Positions 51,864-60,582 of a stretch of DNA of 64,000 nt are shown here, piece by piece. The DNA comes from JAOUJD01 sp963841815 (GTDB lineage Bacteria > Pseudomonadota > Gammaproteobacteria > Burkholderiales > Burkholderiaceae_F). The position numbers and the translations under genes were made by a program. Every line of letters starts with the position of its first letter. Within the stretch, counting starts at the first letter, position 1. The notes below the pieces were generated by a model. That model had not been told where the DNA came from. It was given only the letters and a program-made list of their open reading frames with translations, and ran no database searches. The stretch covers positions 372,001 to 436,000 of the forward strand of contig CAWJEE010000027.1 of the NCBI GenBank assembly GCA_963841815.1, written 5' to 3'.

Positions 51864-52793
51864 CTAGCTGCGGAACGATTCCTCGATCCGGCGCTTGTCC
51901 CAGCCCGGCACGAGCATCTCGATGAACGAGTACACGAACCCGCGCAGGTACGTGCCTTCCTTCACCGCGAGCCGCGTAACGTTGCGTCCGAACAGGTGGC
52001 CGCACGGCAACACGACGAGCCCGTCGCGCTGCGCATCGGCCGCCACGCCGGCGACGATGCCGACACCCATGCCGATCTGTACGTAGGTCTTGATGACGTC
52101 GGCGTCGATCGCCTCCAGCACGATCGACGGTTCGATCTGGACCGCGGCGAACGCCTGGTCGATCTTCGACCGTCCGGCGAACTGGTGTTCATACGTGATC
52201 AGCGGGTGGCGGCCCAGGTCCTTCAGCGTCAGCTTGCCGGGCGTCGTCGCGAACTTCGCCAGCGGATGGTCGGGCTTGACGATGGCGACGTGCTGCCAGT
52301 CGTAGACCGGAATCGACAGCAGCCCCGGGAAGTCGGCCAGCGACTCGGTCGCCACACCGAGGTCGGCCTGCCCGTGGACCAGCATCGAGGCGATCTGCGG
52401 CGGATTGGCCTGCAGCAGCTTCAGCCGCACCTGCGGGAACTTCAGGGCGAACGCCTGGACCACTCCGGGCAGCACGTATCGTGCCTGCGTATGCGTGGTG
52501 GCCACGCGCAGCGTGCCCTCCGGGCTGCCCGCGTAGTCGCGCGCCAGCTTCTTCAGGTTGTCGACGTCCCGCATGATCCGCTCGGCCGCCTCCAGGACCT
52601 GCTGGCCGGGCGCCGTCAGTCCCTTCACGCGCTTGCCGTGGCGCGCCAGGATCGGCACCCCGAGCTCTTCTTCCAGATCGATGATCGCCTTGGAGATTCC
52701 GGGCTGCGAGGTGTGCAGCGCCCGTGCCGCCTCGGTCAGGCTGAACTTGTGCCGGGCCGCCTCGCGAAGGAAACGAAACTGCTGCAGGTTCAT
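51864..52793 (-). CDS. LysR-family regulator, CysB/Cbl subgroup
   Basis: 309 residues. The N-terminus MNLQQFRFLREAARHKFSL with TSQPGISKAIIDLEEELG is the LysR HTH, and ATTHTQARYVLPGVVQAF near residue 99-116 and DADVIKTYVQIGMGVGIVAG near 225 are the CysB/Cbl hallmark blocks. CysB-type proteins sense O-acetylserine or sulfate state and activate sulfur-assimilation genes; whether this is the genome's CysB or a Cbl/SsuD-type paralogue is unclear. Two taurine/sulfonate-type importers and two TauD-like genes lie in the same window. It is divergent from nrdJ. Confidence 0.9.
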   Translation of the reverse strand: MNLQQFRFLREAARHKFSLTEAARALHTSQPGISKAIIDLEEELGVPILARHGKRVKGLTAPGQQVLEAAERIMRDVDNLKKLARDYAGSPEGTLRVATTHTQARYVLPGVVQAFALKFPQVRLKLLQANPPQIASMLVHGQADLGVATESLADFPGLLSIPVYDWQHVAIVKPDHPLAKFATTPGKLTLKDLGRHPLITYEHQFAGRSKIDQAFAAVQIEPSIVLEAIDADVIKTYVQIGMGVGIVAGVAADAQRDGLVVLPCGHLFGRNVTRLAVKEGTYLRGFVYSFIEMLVPGWDKRRIEESFRS

Positions 52794-52927
52794 GGCGAAC
52801 TCGCGGGCGGTGGTTACAAGGGAGGCGAATTTAATACGTCGCGCTCATATGCGCTAACGCAAATCGCCGCGCATCGCCCCGCGCACGATTTACCTCCATT
52901 GCTCCGGTCGCGCGCGCCCCCGCTGCC

Positions 52928-52933
52928 TATAAT
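52928..52933 (+). promoter_or_regulatory. putative -10 box upstream of nrdJ
   Basis: TATAAT, a perfect -10 consensus, lies about 75 bases before the nrdJ ATG. There is no good -35 element at 16-18 bases upstream; CGGTCG is at the right distance. No cobalamin riboswitch or NrdR-box pattern is evident in the 214-base gap. Confidence 0.35.
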
Positions 52934-53007
52934 CGTTCGAACTTTCGGCCTCGAAGTGCAGGCCATGAAACACGGCGCCGCGCGGCAAGAACTTCCCAGG
53001 GAACGCG

Positions 53008-55873
53008 ATGAAACTAGACAAGGCCCAGCTCCTCCTCGACGAACAGCCCATCTCCATCGACGTACTGCTGGAGAAATACGCGAAGGGCGATGAAAAGACC
53101 GTCGACGAGGTGAGGCGCCGCGTGGCGCGCGGCCTGGCGCACGTGGAAAAGCCCGAGCTGCGCGATGCCTGGGAGAAGAAGTTCTACGACGCTATGGTCG
53201 ACGGCTTCATCCCGGGCGGCCGCGTCAACTCGGCCGCGGGCACGGGCATTGCCGCCACGCTGATCAACTGCTTCGTGCAGCCGGTGGGCGACGCCATCAG
53301 CGGCGTGCGCGACAACGTGCCGTCGATCTACCTCGCCCTGCAGCAGGCCGCCGAGACGATGCGGCGCGGCGGCGGCGTCGGCTACGACTTCTCGCCGATC
53401 CGCCCGCGCGGCGCGCTGGTGCACGGCACGCACTCGCGCGCGAGCGGCCCGCTGTCCTACATGCGCGTGTTCGACAAGAGCTGCGAGACGCTCGAGTCCG
53501 CCGGCAGCAGGCGCGGCGCGCAGATGGGCATGATGCGCTGCGACCACCCGGACGTGGAGGAATTCATCCACGCCAAGCGCGACGGTTCGCTCACCAACTT
53601 CAACATGTCGGTCGCGGTGACCGACGCGTTCATGAAGGCCGTCGAGCAGGACGGCGACATCGAGCTGTGGCACTCCGCGGAGCCGTTCGACAAGTCCACG
53701 GCCTACGAGCGCGCCGACGGCACGTGGGTCTACCGGACCGCGAAGGCGCGCGAGCTGTTCGACCAGATCATGACGTCGACTTACAGCCACGCCGAGCCGG
53801 GCGTGATCTTCGTCGACCGCGTCAACGGCGACAACAACCTGTCGTACTGTGAAACGATCGCGGCGACCAATCCGTGCGGCGAACAGCCACTGCCGCCGTA
53901 CGGCTGCTGCTGCCTCGGCTCCATCAACCTCACGCGCTTCGTCAACGATCCGTTCAGCGAACAGGCGAGCTTCGACTGGGACAAGTTCCGCGCCGTGACG
54001 AAGGTCTCGATTCGCGCGCTCGACAACGTGCTCGACGCCACCCTGTGGCCGCTGCCCGAGCAGGCGCAGGAAGCCGCCAACAAGCGCCGCATCGGGCTCG
54101 GCTTCACCGGACTCGGCAACACGCTGACGATGCTCAACCTGCGCTACGACAGCGAGCCGGCGCGCCGCATGGCGTCCGACATCTCGCGCACGATGCGCGA
54201 CGCCGCCTACGAAGCGTCGGTCGACAACGCCAAGGAGAAAGGCGCCTTCCCGCTGTTCGACGCCGGGAAGTTCCTGGCCGAGCCGCACTGCGCGTCGCGC
54301 CTCACCGACAAGATGAAGGACGAGATCCGGGTGAACGGCATCCGCAACTCGCACCTGCTGTCGATCGCGCCCACCGGCACCATCTCGCTCGCCTTCGCCG
54401 CCAACGCGTCCGGCGGCATCGAGCCGACGTTCTCGTGGACCTACGTCCGCAAGAAGCGCATGCCGGACGGCTCCAAGCAGGAATACGCGGTCGAGGACTA
54501 CGCCTACCGCCTCTACAAGCGCATGGGCGGGGAAGAGGACCAGTTGCCGCCGGCGTTCGTGAGCGCGCTCGAGATGTCGGCGCGCGACCACATGCAGATG
54601 ATCGCCGCCGTGCAGCCGTACGTCGACGCCGCGATCAGCAAGACGGTCAACGTGCCCGAGGACTACCCGTTCGAGGAATTCAAGAACCTGTACCTGCAAG
54701 CCTGGCACGCCGGCCTGAAGGGCATCACCACGTACCGGCCGAACAACGTCATCGGGTCGGTGCTCGAGGTCAAGAAGGAAACCGCGCAGTCGCACAACGC
54801 CGCGCCGCAGGACCTCAAGGACGACCCCGACCGTCGCGTCCGCCTCGCGTCGGCGCCGCAGCCGGCGCTGGCCAGCCTCAAGTGGCCCGGACGTCCGGAC
54901 CTCGCCGAAGGCAACATGGCGTGGACCTACATGGTCGAGATCCCGGAGCGCAAGGAGAGCTTCGCGATCTTCATCGGGCAGGTCGAGAACAACGGCCACG
55001 GCCCGATGCCGTTCGAGGTGTGGGTCAACGGCGCCGAGCAGCCGCGCGGCCTGGGCGCCATCGCCAAGGCGTTGTCGATGGACATGCGCAGCGAGGACCG
55101 CGCGTGGCTGAAGATGAAGCTCGAGTCGCTCGCCAAGGCGCGCGACGAGCAGGGATTCCCGATCGCGATGCCGCCGACCGGCGAGCGCGTCTACCAGAAC
55201 GGCGTGGTGGCCGCCTTCGCCAACATCGTCAGCTGGCGCTGCGAGCAACTGGGCGCGTTCAGGGACATCGACCAGCAGCAGACACCGGTGCTGAACGCGC
55301 TGTTCTCGAAGAAGGAACCGAAGGCCGGGCCGCTCGGCACGATGAGCTGGACGGTCGACATCTCCAACGCCAACACCGGCGACGACTTCGTCCTCGGCGT
55401 GAAGGAGCTGCACCTGCCCGACGGCAGCCGCCGGCCGTACTCGATCTGGCTGTCGGGCGAGTATCCGAAGGTGCTCGACGGCCTGTGCAAGCTGATCTCG
55501 CTCGACATGCGCGTCGTCGACGCCAACTGGATCGGCCTGAAGCTGCGCAAGCTGCTGAACTTCGGCGAGCAGAACGGCGAGTTCTGGGCGCCGGTGCCGG
55601 GCGAGGACCGCTCGTCGCTGTACCCGAGCACCGTGGCCTACATCGCGACGCTGCTGCTGCACCGCTACAAGGTGCTCGGCATTCTCGATGACGACGGCCG
55701 CGCCGATCCAGTCCGCCGGCATCCTCGCGCTTCCGGATGCCGTGAAAGTCATCGAGCACGAGACGGCACCGGTGAAGGGCAAGGTGTGCCCGAGCTGCGG
55801 CGCCGCCGCGATGATCAAGCGCGACGGCTGCGAGTTCTGTACGGCGTGCGGGCACACGGGGCAGTGCAGCTGA
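53008..55873 (+). pseudogene. nrdJ: adenosylcobalamin-dependent (class II) ribonucleotide reductase, one frameshift near the C-terminus
   Basis: About 955 residues. Nucleotide reductase features: FIPGGRVNSAAGTG near residue 70, RRGGGVGYDFSPIRPRG near 120, the active-site region NPCGEQPLPPYGCCCLGSINL near 290-310 and SIAPTGTISLAFAANASGG near 450. The last domain is in another frame: after LGILDDDGR (near 55700, one extra base in GGCCGCGCC) the sequence continues to VKGKVCPSCGAAAMIKR and CEFCTACGHTGQCS, a CxxC...CxxC tail expected for this protein. As nrdJ is likely needed for DNA synthesis, the shift is probably an assembly error. It reduces ribonucleotides using B12. Confidence 0.9.
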
Positions 55874-55879
55874 CGCGCT

Positions 55880-55897
55880 GAACGGGTCTGCCCGTTC
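55880..55897 (+). other. short hairpin after nrdJ
   Basis: GAACGGG-TCTG-CCCGTTC, a perfect 7-bp stem, begins 7 bases after the corrected nrdJ stop. It lacks a T tract, so it is only a weak terminator candidate. Confidence 0.35.
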
Positions 55898-56054
55898 AAG
55901 GAGGCACCGGGAGGTACGTACCGGCCTCTCTTCCGTTGCCCGACGGCAGTGAGCTCGTCGTCACCAAAGCCGGCCGAGCGCCAGGTGGCAGGTCTGCGCA
56001 CCTGACGCTTGCCGGCGAGCCCGACGTCCGTTCACGACCGCCAGGAGTTCGGCC

Positions 56055-56389
56055 ATGCAGCAGTGGATCTATCTCGGAGTAGCGATCGTCAGCGAGGTGA
56101 TCGGCACGTCGGCCCTCAACGCGTCGGCAGGATTCTCGCGTCTCTGGCCTTCGCTGGTCGTCGTCGCGGGGTACGCGGTGGCCTTCATTGCCTGTCGCTG
56201 GCCTTGAAGTCCATTCCGGTCGGTATTGCCTACGCGATCTGGTCCGGCGTGGGCGTCGCGCTCATCGCCCTCGTGGGATGGGCGATCTTCGGACAGGCCC
56301 TGGACGCGCCCGCGATCATCGGCATCGCGCTGATTGTTGCCGGCGTCATCGTGCTCAACGTGTTCTCGCGCACGAGCGTTCACGCGTAG
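56055..56389 (+). pseudogene. SMR-family small multidrug-type transporter, one frameshift
   Basis: About 111 residues when one missing base near 56187 is restored. The start MQQWIYLGVAIVSEVIGT places the conserved Glu14 of EmrE-like proteins correctly, and helix 3-4 reads IAYAIWSGVGVALIALVGW, then IIGIALIVAGVIVLNVFSRTS. Four membrane spans are expected. The break is in a TTCATTGCC context inside helix 2. It may export quaternary amines or polyamines, or be a Gdx-type guanidinium exporter; not decidable here. Confidence 0.8.
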
Positions 56390-56539
56390 CGGCGCAGCGC
56401 AGGCAACAACCGCGCGCAATGCTCGCCCCCGCTCACTTCGCGGCGCCACGCGCTGCTCAGCGCGATCGCACCGGGCGTTTTCCCTAGGTCTCACGAGGGG
56501 GAATCGCATTGACAGGGCCGTCTTACGCTGGTGCAATGC

Positions 56540-56690
56540 GCCCCGCTTCGGATGGGGAGTAGCTTCCCGGTGCGGCTCGCGAGCCGCGACCATTGCGATG
56601 TCGTCAATACGGCGGATCTGGTGCAGCAACCGCCCGGCATCGCGGATCAGGACTTCACGCCTGGTCTAGCCAGACCACTCCAGCGCTTTC
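56540..56690 (+). promoter_or_regulatory. probable yybP-ykoY (Mn2+) riboswitch upstream of terC
   Basis: GGGGAGTAGC at 56554-56563 is the signature loop of the yybP-ykoY RNA family, which is characteristically found before TerC/Alx and MntP genes. A hairpin TGGTCT-AGCC-AGACCA follows at 56662-56677, about 65 bases before the TerC ATG. This part of the gap has no ORF. The full four-way fold has not been computed, so edges are approximate. The remaining 56390-56539 stretch shows no supported feature. Confidence 0.65.
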
Positions 56691-56741
56691 ACAATCGACC
56701 GCGGGCGCGCCAGCGCGGGATCACCATTCGAAAGCGCGTTC

Positions 56742-57752
56742 ATGGAATCCATCGGCAGTCCCCTGATGTGGTCGCTGTTTGCGGCCTTCGTCGTCGTCGC
56801 GCTGCTCGTCGACTTCTTCGCGATGAGCAAACAGGGCGCGCACCGCGTCTCGATCAAGGAGGCCGCGGTCTGGTCACTGGTGTGGGTGGCGGTTTCCTTC
56901 GCCTTCCTCGGGTGGCTCTGGTGGTACCTCGACGCCAACGCGTCGCGCGAGATCGCCAACACCAAGGCGCTCGAGTTCCTGACCGGCTACCTGGTCGAGA
57001 AGGCCCTCGCGGTCGACAACATCTTCGTGTTCCTGATGGTGTTCACGTACTTCGCCGTGCCGCCCGAGTTCCAGAAGCGCGTGCTGATGATCGGCATCCT
57101 CGGCGCGCTCGTGCTGCGCGCCGGCATGATCCTGGTCGGCGCCTGGCTGATCCAGCAGTTCGACTGGATCCTGTACATCTTCGGCGCGTTCCTCGTGTTC
57201 ACCGGCGTGAAGATGTGGTGGGCGGCCGGCCAGGAACCAGACCTCGAAGCCAATCCGGCCCTGAAGTGGGTACGCGGACACTTCCGCATTTCGCCGAGCT
57301 ATGACGGCGAGCGCTTCACCACGGTGATCAACGGCGTGCGGCACTTCACCCCGTTGTTCGTGGTCATCGCGCTGATCGGCATCGTCGACATCATCTTCGC
57401 CGTCGACTCGATTCCGGCGATCTTCGCGATCACCACCGACCCGTTCATCGTGCTGACCTCCAACGTGTTCGCCATCCTCGGCCTGCGCGCGATGTACTTC
57501 CTTCTCGCCGGGATGCACGAGCGCTTCCACCTGCTGTCGTACGGCCTGGCGATCGTGCTGGTGTTCATCGGCGCCAAGATGCTGCTGCTCGACGTCTACA
57601 AGATCCCGGTGGCGTGGTCCCTCGGCGTCACGGTCGTCGTGCTGGCGGTCACGATGCTGCTGTCGCTGAAGATCCCGCCGAAGGCGGGCGCTGGCGCGGG
57701 GGCGTATCCATTCGCAAGCAGGAAGCGGCACGCGGACGGCGAAGGTCGCTGA
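56742..57752 (+). CDS. TerC/Alx-family integral membrane protein
   Basis: 336 residues with about eight to nine membrane helices. The hallmark GYLVEKALAVDNIFVFLMVF with acidic residues in the helix is near residue 82-101 and the repeat-half IVDIIFAVDSIPAIFAITTD near 212-231. TerC/Alx proteins are manganese exporters or metal-efflux related and act at the inner membrane. The C-terminal tail is a Lys/Arg-rich cytoplasmic extension. The upstream yybP-ykoY-type RNA implies induction by manganese or alkaline pH. Confidence 0.9.
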   Translation: MESIGSPLMWSLFAAFVVVALLVDFFAMSKQGAHRVSIKEAAVWSLVWVAVSFAFLGWLWWYLDANASREIANTKALEFLTGYLVEKALAVDNIFVFLMVFTYFAVPPEFQKRVLMIGILGALVLRAGMILVGAWLIQQFDWILYIFGAFLVFTGVKMWWAAGQEPDLEANPALKWVRGHFRISPSYDGERFTTVINGVRHFTPLFVVIALIGIVDIIFAVDSIPAIFAITTDPFIVLTSNVFAILGLRAMYFLLAGMHERFHLLSYGLAIVLVFIGAKMLLLDVYKIPVAWSLGVTVVVLAVTMLLSLKIPPKAGAGAGAYPFASRKRHADGEGR

Positions 57753-57783
57753 AGCGCGCCTTGGCCATCTGCATCGTTTTGGA

Positions 57784-58110
57784 CGGCGGTGGCGCGGCGG
57801 CGGCCTTCGGCGGCGGCGAGCAGCGGAAGCTGGAGGTCGGCGCGCAGCGCCTCGTTTCTGACTCGCTGCGGCATGTTTGAGCGGCGCGCGCGCAGCGCGC
57901 AAAGCGAGTTCCGCGGCGCGACCTCCGGCTGAGCAGCGCAGCGGAGTCGGCGCAGCCGACCGCCGTCGCAGGCCGCCGCTGCGCCACCGCCGTCCCGAAG
58001 CGCGAGGTGCACGCGGCGAGTCCCGCGGCGCGACCTCCGGCTGAGCAGCGCGGCGGAGTCGGTAAAGCCGACCGCCGCCGAAGGCCGCCGCCGCGCCACC
58101 GCCGCCCCAA
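57784..58110. repeat. GC-rich duplicated and inverted repeat block between convergent genes
   Basis: A segment of about 96 bases starting GCGAGT at 57904 is repeated from 58016 (offset 112) with a few differences; both copies contain CGGCGCGACCTCCGGCTGAG. In addition 57784-57814 and 58074-58104 are a perfect 31-base inverted repeat. The 386-base gap between terC and lptG contains no credible gene. The layout fits a dispersed palindromic repeat of the genome, possibly acting as transcript 3'-end structure for the convergent genes. Confidence 0.7.
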
Positions 58111-58138
58111 GCCCCCCGGGGCTCGGGCCTGACACTCG

Positions 58139-59278
58139 CTAACGCCGCTCGATCCAGTACAGCGCGCTCATCGCCAGCGCCAGTACCACCAGGCTCGGCA
58201 GCGCCGCCACGAAGATCGGAGGCCAGGTGTTCAGCATTCCCAAGTGCGCGAACAGTTTGTTCAGCCCGTAGAAGCCCACCCCGATCATCACGCCGGTGAA
58301 GATCTTCAGGCTCAGCCCGCCCGCGCGCACGTGCAGGTAGGCGAACGGCAGCGCAAGCGCCATCATCACCAGCACCGCCCAAGGGTAGAAGAGCTTGCTC
58401 CAGAAGGCGATCTCGTAGACCTCGGTCTGCTGGCGGTTCTCGGCCAGGTGGTGGATGTACTGCGCGAGGTCCAGGCCGGCCATGCGCTCGGGCTGCACCA
58501 TCAGCACGCCGAAGATGTCGGGCCGCAGTTCCGAGCGCCACGCGCGCGTCTCGTCACGGATCACCTGCGTGCCCTCGCTCGTCCGCTCGGCCGCTCCCGA
58601 AGCGAGCTGCGGCAGACGCGTCTCGACGACTTTCGTCAGCGTCCATCCCGCGCCCTGCGCGTACGCGCCCGACTCCGCGGTCGTGATCGAGCGCAGGCGG
58701 TACTCGCCGTCGAACTCGAAGATCCGCCATCCCTGCGTCGTGCCGCCGTCGGGCGACACCTTCGCGACGTTGATGAAGCGGAAGGCCTCGACGCCGCCGC
58801 CCGGGTCCTTCAGGACATCGCGCACCCACACGCCGGAACGGAAGTCGCGCACGCTGATCTGCGAGCCGGTCGCCTTGAGCCTGACCCGCTGCGCCAGCTG
58901 CTCGGCCGGGGGCGACAGGAACTCGCCGAGGGCGTAGGTCAGCGCGACGAGGCCGAGGCCGATGATCAGGACGCTGTTCAGCAGCGCGCCGGTGCTCATG
59001 CCGGACACCCGCATGATGGTGAACTCGGAATTCGCGGCCAGCTTGGACAGGGCGTAGATGGTCCCGATCAGGGCGGCGATGGGCATCAGTTCGTAGGTGC
59101 GCGACGGCAGCGTAAGCGCGACGAATGCGAAAGCGTGGTGGAGCTGGAAGCCGCGCCGCCCGATCTCGTCGAGCTGCTGGACCATGTCGAAGAACATGAA
59201 GAGCGAGAGCAGCGCGAAGAGCACGAACACCGTGGCCACCACGATCTCGCGCCAGAGGTAACGCCGCAGCGTCCTCAC
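58139..59278 (-). CDS. lptG: LPS export ABC transporter permease LptG
   Basis: 379 residues from GTG, which overlaps the lptF stop (GTGA). An earlier in-frame ATG exists inside lptF and is rejected. YjgP/YjgQ-family layout: TM helices near 15-35, 60-80 and 100-120, a large periplasmic beta-jellyroll domain (about 140-265) and three C-terminal helices (LFYPWAVLVMMALALPFAYLHVRAG). With LptF and LptB it extracts lipopolysaccharide from the inner membrane toward the outer membrane, which supports a Gram-negative host. Confidence 0.93.
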   Translation of the reverse strand: MRTLRRYLWREIVVATVFVLFALLSLFMFFDMVQQLDEIGRRGFQLHHAFAFVALTLPSRTYELMPIAALIGTIYALSKLAANSEFTIMRVSGMSTGALLNSVLIIGLGLVALTYALGEFLSPPAEQLAQRVRLKATGSQISVRDFRSGVWVRDVLKDPGGGVEAFRFINVAKVSPDGGTTQGWRIFEFDGEYRLRSITTAESGAYAQGAGWTLTKVVETRLPQLASGAAERTSEGTQVIRDETRAWRSELRPDIFGVLMVQPERMAGLDLAQYIHHLAENRQQTEVYEIAFWSKLFYPWAVLVMMALALPFAYLHVRAGGLSLKIFTGVMIGVGFYGLNKLFAHLGMLNTWPPIFVAALPSLVVLALAMSALYWIERR

Positions 59279-60387
59279 TTCGCGGCCTCCCTGCGCCTGC
59301 GGAAGTACCGGAGCGGGCTCCAGCCGTGCAGGGACAGCCGGCGCGCGAACAGGATGACGATCAAGGCGAGCACCGCGCCGTGCACCACCCACACGCCGAT
59401 GCCGAAGCTCAGGCGCTCCTGCTGCACGTACGCCTGCACCGTGTTGAGCACGTTGACGTACACCGCGAAGGCCAGCACGGCGATGATCAGGTTGATCGAT
59501 CGGCCGACGCGGGGGTTCGTGTACGACAGCGGAATGGCGAGCAGCGTGACGAGCAGCGCCATCACCGGGGAACCGATGCGCCAGAGGATCTCGCCCAGGT
59601 TGGTCGCGGTCGGCTGCGTGATCAGATCGAACGTCGGCAGCGCCCTCGCGCCCCGCTCCCCGATGGGACGGTCGGGCCGGCTCTCGATGCGGATCGAATA
59701 GCGGTCGAACTCCAGGGTCCGGTACTGGAACTGGCCAGGAGTGCCCTCGTAGCGCCGGCCCTTCTTCAGCACGATGTAGCGGTCGCCGTTGGGCGCGACC
59801 TCGATGATCCCGTTCTCCGCCACGACCAGGGTCTCGCGCCCGTGGCTCCTGGAACTGACGAACACGTTCCTCACCTCGCCGCCGTCGAAATCGACGGATT
59901 CGACGAAGAACACGCGCTCCGCTGCGCCGCCCGATTCGATGAAGCGGCCCGGCGCGACCCGGCTGACGTCGTCACGCTGCGCAAAGCGCGTGCGGGCATC
60001 CGCGATCTGCGCCTGCGACCACGGCGAGACGAAGAACGCGAGCAGACCGATCGCGACCACGATTGGCCACGCGAAGCGCAGCACCGGTCCGACCCACGCC
60101 AGCAGGCTCTGCCCGGCAGCGAACCACACGACCATCTCGGAGTCCCGGTACGCGCGCGACAGCGTCATCAGCACCGCGACGAACAGCGTCAGCGTCAGGA
60201 TGACCGGCAGCCACGTGAGCGCGGTCAGCGCGACGAGCTGCAACACCGCCTGGTTGTCGACGCGGCCGCCTGCCGCCTGGCCGAGGATGCGCACCAGGCC
60301 GACCGAGAAGAGGATCGAGAACAGCACGGTGAACACGGCGCTCGCCGTGCTCGTGAGTTCCGCGATGATGGAGCGACGGAAGATCAT
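59275..60387 (-). CDS. lptF: LPS export ABC transporter permease LptF
   Basis: 370 residues beginning MIFRRSIIAELTSTASAVFTVL, a typical LptF N-terminus. Helices near 12-32, 55-80 and 95-120 are followed by a periplasmic domain (VSRVAPGRFIESGGAAERVFF, KKGRRYEGTPGQFQYRTLEF) and C-terminal spans (VMALLVTLLAIPLSYTNPR). It pairs with LptG. It is divergent from pepA with a 195-base gap, the usual betaproteobacterial arrangement. Confidence 0.93.
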   Translation of the reverse strand: MIFRRSIIAELTSTASAVFTVLFSILFSVGLVRILGQAAGGRVDNQAVLQLVALTALTWLPVILTLTLFVAVLMTLSRAYRDSEMVVWFAAGQSLLAWVGPVLRFAWPIVVAIGLLAFFVSPWSQAQIADARTRFAQRDDVSRVAPGRFIESGGAAERVFFVESVDFDGGEVRNVFVSSRSHGRETLVVAENGIIEVAPNGDRYIVLKKGRRYEGTPGQFQYRTLEFDRYSIRIESRPDRPIGERGARALPTFDLITQPTATNLGEILWRIGSPVMALLVTLLAIPLSYTNPRVGRSINLIIAVLAFAVYVNVLNTVQAYVQQERLSFGIGVWVVHGAVLALIVILFARRLSLHGWSPLRYFRRRREAAK

Positions 60388-60582
60388 CCGCCGGCCAGCG
60401 CGATGCCGGGGGAAACCGGCAGGGAAAGGCAGGCCGCGCTATATACTTCGCGGCGGCTCGCGGAGCCGTGCACGGACGCCAGGAGCAACAGACGAGAGTG
60501 GCCCTCACGCCGCGCATTCCTTGAACGCCTCGCCGATGGGACGGAAGCACGCATCGCGCGACTTTTCAGAGGGAAATCCTCG

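Noticed and set aside
55880..55897. Hairpin after nrdJ as a Rho-independent terminator
   Set aside because: No T tract follows; kept only as a low-confidence hairpin.
53014..56001. Open frame of about 995 codons antisense to nrdJ
   Set aside because: Its translation is Arg/His/Val-rich with no family features, a typical shadow of a high-GC coding strand opposite an unmistakable ribonucleotide reductase.
59326..60582. Upstream extension of pepA through lptF on the opposite strand
   Set aside because: The added sequence is compositionally shadow-like and PepA has its normal N-terminus at 60583.
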